From Nepenthes gracilis (Eukaryota > Streptophyta > Magnoliopsida > Caryophyllales > Nepenthaceae), in contig BSYO01000004.1 in assembly GCA_033239525.1 (NCBI GenBank), forward strand, positions 21,366,037 through 21,430,036: a DNA stretch of 64,000 nucleotides, read 5' to 3'. Under the pieces are notes generated by a model. It ran no database searches and was not told the origin of the DNA. It was given only the letters and a program-made list of their open reading frames with translations. The stretch's first letter is position 1, and each line of letters starts with the position of its first letter. Shown one piece after another: positions 13,455 to 22,349 of the stretch. The translations under genes were made by a program, and so were the position numbers.

Positions 13455-13651
13455 TTCTATTTTAGTCTTTTTTTATTTTAAAATTTAAACCGATATTTCG
13501 ATAATAGTACAGACACACCTTGAGTGCCAACCCGACTGATTCAAATATTTTTTTAAAATTTTTTAATATTTAATTAATTTTTATAACGCCTAAATTATCC
13601 AAAATCATAATTAATATTAAATTAATTCGAATAAAAATTTAAAATATTACA
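11169..13651 (-). repeat. 5' LTR of the gypsy element (2483 bp)
   Basis: Matches 974-3414 end to end with roughly 15 percent visible difference, much of it C/T and G/A. It contains the same GC-rich block (12860-13320). Open frames in that block, such as 12924-13481, are byproducts of composition and of the TTA microsatellite and are not genes. Confidence 0.86.
13402..13454. repeat. (TTA)n microsatellite in the 5' LTR
   Basis: About 17 uninterrupted TTA units. They occupy the position held by (TA)n(ATTT)n in the 3' LTR. Confidence 0.9.
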
Positions 13652-14111
13652 GGTTAAGTAAAACCTTACATGCATGACTTTAAACCTCCAAATCAGAACA
13701 AAAAATTATCAGATATTGAAATAAATAAATAATAGAGTTAGATGATACTTATGTCAACCTTATACCAAATAGATCTGACAAAAGGATATTTTGAGGTGCC
13801 AAAACTCCTCTTCTTCTCTCTTCCTCGTGTGTTCTCTCTCCTCTCTGCCTCAAGTGCACAAGAAATGACATGCACAATGTGCGCACGCCCTTATATAATA
13901 AAATCGACACTTGAGTGTACCTTGGCGCAACTCGAGCACTAACTCTCTGCAATCAGCGCTCAAGCGTGACTTAAACATGCATTAAGCACTACGCTGTTGA
14001 ACCGAATATTCTTTAAAATTTCACAATATATAATTATTTAAAAATATATCCAATTAACCCAAAATTATGATTAATATCAAAATAATCCAATTGGAGATTT
14101 AGGGTGTTACA
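13652..14111 (-). repeat. Right part of the host LTR interrupted by the gypsy element
   Basis: The end 'ccaattggagatttagggtgttaca' parallels the LTR end at 13620-13651, and the preceding 'cccaaaattatgattaatat' parallels 'cccaaaatcataattaatat'. It is therefore the TG-end side of a related LTR on the minus strand. A TATA-like 'ttatataataaa' is present near 13890. Confidence 0.6.
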
Positions 14112-14559
14112 ACCTTATTTTTAGCAAACTAAGTTACAAGTATTGATAAAATTATTAATATCGACATCAATCATATTTATATTAATATTAGACATATCGA
14201 ATAATATATATCTGTATTAAATATATATTAAAAGTAAAAAAAATTATAAAAATTATAAACTAATGAAACCTTATAACGATATATCATAATATTATTTTAA
14301 TATTAAAAAAATATCGATAGTAATATATATTGATTAATATTTATATCTATAATTATAAATATAAAAGATAAAAAAAAGGGTAGAAAAGAAGTTACTCAAA
14401 ATAGTTTTAAGATGCATTTTTTAAATGTTATTTAGATATAATTTTTTGCTAATAAAAAAATATTTAAATATTTTATTTTATCTTGTTATTTGGACATATG
14501 ATTGTGAAAAAGGGTTTTGTAGTCCCTTTCACATCTATTTCTCTCCTTTTTAGAGAGAA
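14112..14559. other. AT-rich sequence, no gene seen
   Basis: Low-complexity A/T runs. It could include a promoter for the small open frame that follows, but no single convincing TATA element stands out. Confidence 0.4.
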
Positions 14560-14871
14560 ATGAAACTTGTACAGATTTCTCTGATTTTCCTGTACTTTTT
14601 CCTCTCTACTTATGGCAATCAAGCAAAAGAAGTCATTACACTCTCATTTCAATCCACCAAATTGCCTTTCAGACAGGCAAATCATAAAGACAAAATGGTG
14701 GGAAAACTCAGAGAAGCCAGTCGAACTGGGAACCAGAGCTCGCACAGGACAATGGCAAGAAGTGAGGAAAAGGAGCAGGCCTTTACTACTTCAGATGGTG
14801 AGCCTTACTGCGTGAATCATCAGAAAACTTGTGAAGATCTGAGGAGAATTAACCGATCAGAATGGGTGTAG
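14560..14871 (+). CDS. Possible small secreted peptide precursor (103 aa), unidentified
   Basis: The frame begins MKLVQISLIFLYFFLSTYG, a short basic start followed by a hydrophobic core and small residues, as in a plant signal peptide with cleavage near residue 19-22. The remainder is hydrophilic and basic with only two cysteines (residues 88 and 95, CVNHQKTC), and no CLE, CEP, IDA, PSK or RGF terminal motif is recognised. A pyrimidine-rich leader precedes the start. The frame could instead be the first exon of a longer gene: a GTGAGC donor-like site lies near 14799. It is flanked by transposon remnants, so a chance frame is quite possible. Confidence 0.3.
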   Translation: MKLVQISLIFLYFFLSTYGNQAKEVITLSFQSTKLPFRQANHKDKMVGKLREASRTGNQSSHRTMARSEEKEQAFTTSDGEPYCVNHQKTCEDLRRINRSEWV

Positions 14872-15364
14872 GAAAATGGATGTTATTAAAGAGACAGGAA
14901 CCATATTCTTAGACGCCTTATACATGGTGAATCTGGTATGCTGAAATATTTGGGGGCTAAATTACTCCATTAAACAACAAGCTATTAAGCGCCGAGCTGC
15001 GGGAAATACTTCTCTGTACAAGCTGTCGGGCGAGGTTTTTGGATAATTATGAAAAATCTGTTTTTCTATAAGTAATTCGATCTTGTTCTACTTTTTTTTA
15101 TTATTATTTTGAAAGTGAGGTTGGTCTTTGTTTGGACTTGCACACGTAACTCTACCCTTTGTCCATCCGTTGAAATTGTTGAGATTTCTCTTTAATAATA
15201 TATTTGGTTGGTAAGAATAAAAATTTTATTCTTATATTATTACAAATGAAATAACTATTCATATATTTGGTTACTTTATTAGTAAGAATAAATATTTTTA
15301 AGGGGGACATTTTGCTAAAATAAGAAATAAAAAATTAATTTTTTTCTACTCTAAAGGACTAATT
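14872..15364. other. Non-coding, no feature seen
   Basis: Mixed-composition then AT-rich sequence downstream of the small open frame. It may include that frame's 3' untranslated region. No repeat relationship within the window was noticed. Confidence 0.35.
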
Positions 15365-15787
15365 GAAATCACGAAATTGACGAAGGATCTAAAGCAAAGG
15401 GCTCTGAAGATTCTTAGCGTTGAGGTTGATCCGATGGGAGGACCGGTGATTTAGGAAGCGGCAATGAAGTTGTACAAAAAGAAGAAAAACTTCTTGAAGA
15501 TTCACCCGCTCTAGGGCTTACAATTGATAGAGACAGCCATGGAGTGATTCTTCTACGGGCACAAATAGCTTTTGGTGAAGGTAATGGAAAGTTTGGAGGC
15601 AAATAAAAATGTAGTTTTGTTATCAGACTTTTATAATGTGTTGTCCCAGATCTTCTTAAAATCTACCTATTACTCCTACTTTGGCAGTGCAAAGACATTC
15701 TTCGTGGGCTTTGAGGAGCATGAGTTGACAGTTGACACAGTAAAACAGTGGAATCGTATAATACAGTTGAATTTTGATTGCCTCTAG
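15365..15787 (+). pseudogene. Protein-coding relic with four in-frame stops, unidentified
   Basis: One frame stays protein-like for about 140 codons (KDLKQRALKIL... LLVKVMESLEANKNVVLLSD ... FDCL) but is cut by TAG, TAG, TGA and TAG codons at about 15452-15569. Several sit where a Gln or Trp codon would be natural, as produced by C-to-T decay. The sequence is rich in helical, charged residues. I do not recognise the family. No start codon or splice structure can be assigned, and it may be an old processed copy. Confidence 0.4.
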
Positions 15788-16899
15788 GCTTGAATTAGGT
15801 AAATAAAAAAGTTATTATCATAAAATTTTACTTTATTCATCTTACTATATTATTATATATTAAATATTAAAAAAATTCATTCTTAACTTAATTATAGTTA
15901 TCTAAATAACGAATCAAATATAAAAATAATAATTTTTAATTCTATTCTTATCCTATTTAATTCTTTATAAATAGTTATTATATTATTATATTTTAATAAT
16001 TAAATATGTCATTATTGTTTTATAACATGAAACTTAAACGTCATATTCAGTCTAGTAGAAGCTAGAGCAGAGAACAATATGATGGCTAAAGATCATAGAA
16101 GCTATAAATGACGGGTAGCACAAGGTGACAAACCATGAATATGGTCAAATGGTAGAATATGCGACTATGCCATATTTGTGGCGGAAACCACAAACACCAT
16201 GAACAAATAAGAAATGAAGGGAGGATGGGGGAAGAAAAGGAAAAGAATCAATAGAGATGATGAAAGGAAAAGATAAATGAGAGGGGTATGATGGTTGGAA
16301 CAAAAACATATCAGTTTGTAAATTTCACTACGAGAAAAAATGACATTTTGCAAGGCCTAAGGAAGAAGACAGAAGGTCGGAAGAGAGATAATTAATATGA
16401 AAAAAGAAAAATATAATTATCTCAATTATGATTCAATTCTTCAATAGATTGATAATGGTTACTCAATTTACCAATAGAAAATATAAAGAAATTTTAACAA
16501 TGAAATAAGCAATTTCAATATTAAGAAAATTTAATAATTAATAAAACTCTAATGTTGATATTACCAAATAATTTATGCAGAATAATTTATAATAAATAAA
16601 ACCTAAACTAGTAAAATTGACAGTGAAGATTTATGTCATCGGTAAGATCTAGTGGAATGATATTATGGTTTTTTTTAGGGAGGGAACGGTTAATATACAA
16701 ATTAAATAGATAAACAATGGGAGTGGATTGAGAAATTTAAATTGCTATTCAATTGGACCTTAGTGGAAACGAGCCTTCCATGGATGAATATAGATGACCG
16801 TAGGGAAAACGCTATCGTCTTCTCTCTGGCCTTTCCTAGCCCTAATCTCCTTCCATCTCCGGCAACAGCCATGGCCGCGGCCACTGTGTGATGCATGCA
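15788..16899. other. AT-rich sequence, no gene seen
   Basis: Mostly simple AT-rich DNA. Short minus-strand frames at 16165-16353 and 16702-16896 have no recognisable motif and are judged spurious. Confidence 0.4.
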
Positions 16900-17279
16900 T
16901 CTTGATCGTGGCTGGCGAAGTCAGCGTCGGTGTCGACTAGAGTGACCGGAGAGGGGAGTTCTGGCGGAGGATTCGGTAGACGGAGGCCGATTAGGGTGAG
17001 GAGAAGGGAAGAGGAAAACAGAACAAGAGAGAGAGAGAGAGAGAGAAGAACAGACGAGAGAGAACAGACGAGAGAGAATAGGGAGAGAGAGACTTGAGAC
17101 GAGAATATTTTTCCTTCCTTTCATTATACCAGTGGCAACAACTATATACGGGGGCTGGGAAATGGGGAAAATGGGAAACGGGTAACTGAATACGGGGGCT
17201 GGGAAATGGGGAAAACGGGAAACGGGTAACTGAAAGAAACGGGAAACTTAGAAAACGGAAAATGGGTACGGGCGTAACA
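16900..17279 (-). repeat. LTR/leader copy (a) of the gene-capturing retroelement family
   Basis: The minus strand starts TGTTACGCCCGTACC (ending at 17279). It runs into a CT-rich leader with repeated 'tctctctctcgtctgttctc' and then a 'cgccagaactcccctctcc' motif shared with copies at 18.0, 22.0 and 39.4 kb. The left boundary is uncertain. Confidence 0.5.
17146..17233. repeat. Tandem duplication of 44 bp
   Basis: Two near-identical 44-bp units starting 'atacgggggctgggaaatgg' at 17146 and 17190. They differ at one visible position. Confidence 0.85.
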
Positions 17280-17309
17280 CTGTGCCTCTTCCTCTTCCTC
17301 TTCCTCTGA

Positions 17310-17914
17310 GCCATTTCCCTCGCCCGAGGAAGGCGCCCCCCTCACGGCGGTCCAGGAGCTCCTCGACTCACTTGAGATTCTCCAAGGTCCGGCAGACAAG
17401 CACCCGTTCTTGGCCCGGCGCCTTGATAGTAGATTCAGAGACTACATTGGCGCAATTGACAAGATTGAGGGTGGGTTTGTCCCTTTTACCCCGATTTCGG
17501 CATCGCAGTCAACTGAGGATTTTACTCAGTCTAGAATAAATGCGTGCTCTCGGTCCATATGTCAGCGAGAACGACCAGCACGATCACGACCGCAATACAA
17601 CATGGATTCCACTGAATCCGAGTATCATAGGATCCACACAAGGATACTGCCACCACAACAAATGAGGTACTCACAAGATTTCCCTCGCCCGAGGAAGGCG
17701 GCCTCCTCGCGGCGGTCCAGGAGCTCCTCGTTTCACTTGAGATTCTCCAAGGTCCGGAGGACAAGCACCCGTTTCTTGGCCGGCGCCTTGATAGTAGATT
17801 CAGGGACTACATTGGCGCAATTGACAAGATTGAGGGTGGGTTTGTCCCTTTTACCCCGATTTCAGCATCGTAGTCAACTGAGGATTTTACTCAGTCTAGA
17901 ATAAATGCGTGCTC
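17310..17914 (+). pseudogene. Duplicated coding-like fragment, unidentified
   Basis: A roughly 240-bp segment occurs twice in direct orientation (about 17310-17562 and 17683-17921), separated by about 120 bp. The first copy translates as a continuous frame containing AVQELLDSLEILQGP and FRDYIGAIDKIEGGFVPF. The second has the same residues with an early shift and one stop (TAG near 17871). The composition is far more GC-rich than the surroundings, as for an exon. I do not recognise the family; it could be another captured host exon. Confidence 0.45.
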
Positions 17915-18012
17915 TCGGTCCGTTGTCTACTTGGGCAATTATGTTGAGGGATTTGATTTCGCTAAAGTGGTGGAGTGTTTGGAGATGATCTAACCAATCA
18001 TTGATGTATCAT
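17915..18012 (+). pseudogene. LINE ORF1 fragment (short)
   Basis: Translation around YLGNYVEGFDFAKVVECLEM matches SLGNNVEGSIYAEAVERLEV of the LINE ORF1 relic at 22433-22530. It is cut by a stop and then by the LTR at 18016. Confidence 0.5.
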
Positions 18013-18015
18013 CCT

Positions 18016-18405
18016 GTGATATGTGCTCCATAGTCGTATCGTGCTCTGGCGCTGGCAAGAAGGCAAGAGGAACGAGGAGATAAGAGTTCTGGCAAAGGAA
18101 ATAGAATAAACGAGGGGAAAACAGGGAGCACGAGAGCAAGAGAGTTCGAGAGAGAAAGAGCGAGGTGAGAAAAAGAACCGACAGAGAGAGATAACAGAGA
18201 GGAGAGCAGAAAAAACAAAGCAACATAATTCCTTCTTGCCTTTCATTGTAGCATTCCAGTATAAATAGTGGGAAATCAACTAAATAGAAATCAATCCACG
18301 AAGCCCCAACAAAATAACAACTAACAACCCATTACTTTAACTAATTACTTAATAACAAATTAATTATTATTTAATTGAGGGTAGTATGAATTTAGGCTCG
18401 TAACG
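18016..18405 (-). repeat. LTR/leader copy (b), 3' LTR of the composite element
   Basis: Near-identical to 21955-22346, including 'aatccacgaagccccaacaa' and 'acgaggggaaaacagggagc'. On the minus strand it has a TATA-like 'ctatttatactgg' and a CT-rich leader, followed by an ATG at 18031 (MEHISQDD). The ATG lies inside the repeated segment, so the repeat extends slightly beyond a strict LTR. Confidence 0.7.
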
Positions 18406-18493
18406 TTACCCTCTCCATCAAGAAAACATTATCATCAAGGTTGCACGACAGACAATCTTGACAAGATTCAGCGATGGACTCATGTAGTTGCCG

Positions 18494-19290
18494 CTACAAA
18501 TTGGGACTGTCATGGAATAAGTATTCTCTTAACTTTTGATTGGTCTGAAGTTCACCCAATTTCTTCGGATGAGCAGTATGAACATTGCTCTCTGAAAAAT
18601 CCTTTTGGGAACGAGCCTCTCCTCTACCGAGATTATTGCACTTGGCCATTAATTCTTTGTAACTCAACTGCAGAGCTGCAAGTTCTTTAGCCAATGCACT
18701 CCAAAGCAACCTAGAGCTACAGCGAGAACTGCCCAATGCACTCCAATGCAGCGAGAACTGTAGAGATTTTTGTCTCACAACCTAGAGCACTCCAAAGCAA
18801 CCTGCCCAATCTCACCAGTCGCTGTTTGAAGCATTTGCTGAATAGATTCCTTTTGTTTGAGGGCCTTGTTCTTCAACATTACTTCTTTTGACAATGGTTC
18901 TTTACAAATGAGCAGCTCCTTAACATGATCGTGGTCAACTTTTATGTGACGATACACAGCTAATTTGAAATCCATCGTCATCGTTTCTAGTTTTGTGACT
19001 AATCTCCAAAGTTCCTATCGATTATTGTCGTCATCAACATTCTCAGATCGAGCAAGGATAGGATCGTCAAGATCGCCAATGGACTGCAAATAGAGCCATC
19101 TCACATTCTTCGGCAAACGGATCTGTTTGCAAATCAGACACGATTGCTTCTTCCCGTTTGTGCAGTACTCAAACCATTGCTGAAGGCATAGTTTGTGAAA
19201 GACATGACCGCATAGAGAAATCACTTGGAGGTCTCCTTCTATTGGCTTTAAGTACTTGTAGCAGATGGAGCACACAGTCTTCGCGTATAT
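18494..19290 (-). pseudogene. TRAIP-like: Captured fragment of a TRAIP-like RING E3 ubiquitin ligase gene
   Basis: The 5' part (19284-19018) encodes a RING domain: CSIC, then CGHVFHKLC, then CLIC, all zinc ligands preserved, followed by the TRAIP-type segment LYLQSIGDLDDPIL. Downstream pieces in other frames match the coiled-coil of plant TRAIP: KNKALKQKESIQQML (near 18860) and ALAKELAALQL joined directly to SYKELMAKCNNLGRGEARS (near 18690-18610). In intact plant homologues these last two blocks are separated by several dozen residues, so part of the coding sequence is missing. No introns interrupt the RING part, suggesting a cDNA origin, though exon structure must be checked. TRAIP is a nuclear E3 acting in replication stress and DNA repair. 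This copy is broken by shifts and lacks a proper start. Confidence 0.75.
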
Positions 19291-19772
19291 GTTGCCGCCG
19301 ACCATCCCATGCTGCTGTTTTCGCAAAAGCACATATGTATTTAGCAGTGAAATCTTCACTATGATCTTTAAAACTCCATGTTTCTGCAGGATCATCTAAA
19401 AAACATGCACACTTGGCATCCCATCCTGTATCCTCACCCACAATACCAACTTCGTGAGATTCAAATGTTCTTTGGTAGAAGCAGCCAATTTATTTCTCAA
19501 TTTCTCATTCTATGGCTCCAAGTCAACTTTGGAAGTGCAGTTGTGCGGTAGCAAGAAAGTAGCTAGGACCAGCTTGTCACTTGCGCAATTGCTCCATATC
19601 TTTGCGGAATTCTTCCCTCTCCTGCCCCAGTTGCTGAATAAGAGCAACTGAGGACTCTCTCCCTGTTATGATTTCCACCATAACACCCTAACTTGATCCA
19701 AGACCAGCCTCACACCTAACTCTTGCTGAAACTTCACAAGGATACCGATGCAGCAATTGATAAATTGCAACT
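19291..19772 (-). other. Further captured or element-derived coding-like sequence, unidentified
   Basis: Upstream of the RING fragment the minus strand shows protein-like pieces: IQQLGQEREEFRKDMEQLRK (about 19650-19590, coiled-coil-like) and WDAKCACFLDDPAETWSF (about 19420). They are in different frames and separated by stops. I cannot name a source gene. The short plus-strand frame at 19454-19651 is antisense shadow. Confidence 0.4.
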
Positions 19773-20447
19773 CTAAGGACCAAGGTGAGGGAAGTTTCTA
19801 AAAAAAACATTAATTCTACAAGTAGCCATCATATAATTAACAAAATTTAATAGAAATAGCTCCCTCAAATGCCTAGGAACAGTAATAATAGAAAGATTCA
19901 CTGCCACTTTCTGCTCAACTTCGAAAATTATACCAAATTGACTCAGTTCAGGGAACACCAAGCCAGTGCCAATCCCAACTCCAATGGATAAGAATGCAAA
20001 CATGGGAAGTATTCTCTCAACATTCACTTCAAATAAACTTGGCAAAGCAGTAGTGTAAGCCAATCCATATAAAAAAGAGGGCAAGCAATGAGCTTGATAT
20101 ATTTCATACCCTCTCTCCATAACGATCCCATGTGTATTAGCTACTATAGCTGCTGGATCACCTTCAATGCAAGGACAGGGCTGAGATTGGGCCATAGTCC
20201 TTTGCCAATTGCACGGCAATGAAGATGGCATCCATTCCCTAACCATGTTCGCCACAAAATGTCCCCAGGGGTCATGCCCATAAAAAATCCCACGGAACAT
20301 CATGCCTGGGTGCCATCCGATTTCCTTCCAAACAATGCAGCAATCTTGGTTTACACCTTTATTGCCTGAAGACCTCAAGATCAATTCATTCCTCGTTGCT
20401 TCTGTGGCCATAACTTCTACAGCTTCTCTACAACCATCACCCATCAT
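19773..20447 (-). pseudogene. Captured fragment of a plant PP2C protein phosphatase, fused to unidentified sequence
   Basis: A 224-codon open frame. Residues about 29-100 match the N-terminal catalytic part of plant PP2C enzymes: NKGVNQDCCIVWKEIG, then MFRGIFYGHDPWGHFVAN, corresponding to the family's F-C-G-I-F-D-G-H-G-P-W-G-H pattern. The metal-binding Asp of DGHG is Tyr and the following Gly is Asp, so this copy could not be an active phosphatase. Residues about 110-220 (LYGLAYTTALPSLFEVNVER, IGVGIGTGLVFPELSQFG) are not PP2C and I do not recognise them. They may be another captured exon, and the frame is therefore chimeric. PP2Cs dephosphorylate Ser/Thr residues in signalling pathways. The open frame may be fortuitous or could be transcribed from the element's LTR. 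Confidence 0.65.
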
Positions 20448-21303
20448 AGAAAAAAAATTGGGGGGCCCAAGTTGAAACAGAATTACTGGAAACCGTGGTG
20501 AGTAAGAGGTGAGGATAACTTACTCGGCTGGCTTTCACTTTTTTTTCCACCCAGTCTACCATGCCGAGAGCATCCGGTAACGTCATAGGCTTCAACAACA
20601 GGAGCTCACAGCTCGGTGGTCTCACCAAGGAGTGTTCGGGCTGCTTGGTCAGCTGCCGGTAGTGGGAAGTTGAACATCCATCACCTTCGATTTTGTTAAT
20701 TAGAGATGGAATGGAAGTAATTATTTAGACATTGGTTAAGGTCTGTGGTAGTAAAGGTTAAATCTGAGCAATTTGGGGTACATGTTAGGACGTGAGAGCC
20801 GTGAACAATGAGGGAGTTGGCAAAATAGGGAAAATTGAGGATGGCAAAATCTGTTGTTCGATTTGATTTAGGGGTTGAAGGATTTCACTTGAGTGCTTTC
20901 TAGGCTGGTGCCATGATGGAGGTAGAACTAGTAATAGCAGTTTGGGAAAAATTGTCAGAAGTGGGAGCCGTGAATGATGACGAAGTCGAAGACCAAGAGG
21001 AATTTACAGTCGGAAAGGGTAGTCGATCGATGTGGGTAGTGCGGGAGTGTCAAATTTGTTCTGTGGTGGTGGAAGCAGAAATGACGATTTGAGGTATATA
21101 TGGTTGTACGAAACCAGTGAAGGAAGGGATCACAAGTTGGGAAAAGTGTTACGAACTCAGTGATACACACTCGAAAGTTCACTCACCGCTCGGGTTGTCC
21201 AACCGCCCCTTAAACTTAGAAAAATATATTAAGTAAATAAGTGAATTTTGTTAGGCTTTTCCTTCCCCCACACTTACACATTCACTGTCCATGATTAGTT
21301 GGT
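20448..21303. other. Element interior, no clear gene
   Basis: Minus-strand pieces resemble the Pro/His-rich gag tail of the related element at 38.8-39.0 kb ('atctgtgtggtggtagaaatg' there, 'gttctgtggtggtggaagcag' here near 21057). The frame at 20437-20628 may be a continuation of a captured sequence. No domain is recognisable. Confidence 0.35.
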
Positions 21304-21655
21304 TTGTTATATTCAGTTGGTTTGTTTAGTTGGGTTGTTACATTTAGTGGTTGGTTAGTATACTATATAAACAAGGTTGTACCGTGCTGGTGGAATGGAG
21401 AAATATTTTTCCTTTTCCCACTTATTCTCTCTCCCTGTCTCAATCACATTGCCTTCCCTTTCCTTTCCCTCTCGATCTCTTTCTCTTTCCCCCTGTCTGT
21501 TGTTCCTCTGCTCTCTCTCCCTCTTACTCTCTCGTTCTCCCCCTATCCCCTCGTCTCCTTTGCCGAACTCCCCCTTCCTGGTCTCTTTCTCTGCTTTCAC
21601 TGCCTCACCTCACTTGCCGGCGCCACTGCCGGCCCATTCACGTATCTGAAAGTGA
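21304..21655 (+). repeat. LTR/leader-like segment (c) in inverted orientation
   Basis: The plus strand has 'tatactatataaacaagg' (TATA box) followed by a long CT-rich leader and 'cctttgccgaactccccctt'. This is the same order as the minus-strand copies at 18.0, 22.0 and 39.4 kb ('cctttgccggaactcccctt'). It therefore lies head-to-head with copy (d). Open frames here (21304-21692, 21355-21600) are produced by CT richness. Confidence 0.5.
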
Positions 21656-21969
21656 AGATGTAGAGCAATTGGTACTGAAAGATGAAAAGTAATAGTAGAA
21701 GAAACCACAGAAGGTGAGAAGGTCACTGACCGATTAGGGTGGTGCTCAATTCTGTGGAGTGATTGGCTGATTTCAGTGATGGATGACCAAATTTGCGCTG
21801 TGGTTGAAGCCATGGTAGACAAGTTGGCGACAAGTCGGTCGTTAGCCCGCCGCAAATCCTTCATTGCGTTGGCAAGCTCGCCCATGGCTGCTTCGAGTGA
21901 ATCGAGTGCTCGTTCTTTGATCTCTTCCGCTTTTATCTCAATGAAAGCACCATTTGATATGTACTCCAT
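21610..21969 (-). CDS. Gag-like N-terminal helical protein of the composite element
   Basis: The start is taken at 21969 (MEYISNGAFIEIKAEEIKER), just downstream of the LTR leader, because the related element at 39325 starts MEHVSKGALVERKAKETMAE at the same place. About 119 residues, mostly heptad-like and charged, resembling the N-terminal coiled-coil region of plant gypsy gag proteins. No zinc knuckle is seen. It runs into the inverted leader segment (c) and stops at 21610, so it is probably truncated. Function in virus-like particle assembly is inferred from position only. Confidence 0.5.
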   Translation of the reverse strand: MEYISNGAFIEIKAEEIKERALDSLEAAMGELANAMKDLRRANDRLVANLSTMASTTAQIWSSITEISQSLHRIEHHPNRSVTFSPSVVSSTITFHLSVPIALHLHFQIREWAGSGAGK

Positions 21970-22346
21970 GGTTATATCGTGCTTCGAGGCCGGCAAGAAG
22001 GTGAGAGGAACGAGGAGAGGGGAGTTCTGACAAAGGAGATAAGGTAAACGAGGGGAAAACAGGGAGCACGAGAGCAAGAGAGTTCGAGAGAGATCGAGAT
22101 CAAGAGAGTGAGGTGAGGAAAAGAACCGATATATATATATATATAACATAGAGGAGAGCAAAAAAAAACAAAGCAACGTAATTCTTTCTTGCCTTTCACT
22201 TTAGCATCCCAGTACAAATAGTGGGAAATTAACTGAATAGAAATTAATCCACGAAGCCCCAACAAAATAATAACTAACAATCCCTTACTTTAACTAATTA
22301 TCTAATAATAAATTAATTATTATTTAATTAAGAGTCTGAATTTAGG
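21955..22346 (-). repeat. LTR/leader copy (d), 5' LTR of the composite element
   Basis: Repeat partner of 18016-18405. It contains an internal (TA)8 run at about 22127-22143 absent from the other copy. Its right edge abuts the LINE ORF1 relic. Confidence 0.7.
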
Positions 22347-22349
22347 AAT

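Larger units (their letters stand above)
974..13651 (-). mobile_element. Ty3/gypsy LTR retrotransposon, rearranged, minus strand
   Basis: The element reads right to left: 5' LTR 11169-13651, primer-binding site 11152-11163, gag and pol remains, polypurine tract just above 3414, 3' LTR 974-3414. The outer LTR ends are TG...CA type ('tgt(t/c)acgaa' and '...attaca' on the plus strand). The flanking 5-mers are agtta (969-973) and ggtta (13652-13656), a target duplication with one mismatch. All coding frames are broken. The gag-RT-RNaseH-integrase order and the C-terminal residue pattern near the polypurine tract fit a chromovirus-like lineage, but I did not resolve a chromodomain. The element contains an internal tandem duplication and a third, truncated LTR. 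Confidence 0.88.
18016..22346 (-). mobile_element. Composite LTR element carrying captured host gene fragments (TRAIP-type RING and PP2C)
   Basis: Direct repeats at 18016-18405 and 21955-22346 (about 390 bp, about 88-90 percent alike by eye) bound the segment. Next to the right repeat, reading leftwards, is a gag-like frame (21969-21610). At the left repeat a purine tract (GGAGAGGGTAA on the minus strand, 18399-18412) precedes the LTR, as at the 3' end of an LTR element. Between them, all on the minus strand, are fragments of unrelated plant genes. No pol is present, so the element would be non-autonomous. Frames are broken and the segment is not expected to make the native proteins. Confidence 0.65.

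Noticed and set aside
12924..13488. 185-codon frame with an isoleucine or leucine run
   Set aside because: The run is translation of the (TTA)n microsatellite in the LTR and the remainder is LTR sequence.
13742..13952. Antiparallel short frames
   Set aside because: They lie within the host LTR, share no motif and have no support as genes.
21304..21692. 113-119 codon frames rich in Ser, Leu and Pro
   Set aside because: They arise from the CT-rich leader of an LTR-like segment. Every frame of such a tract is open.
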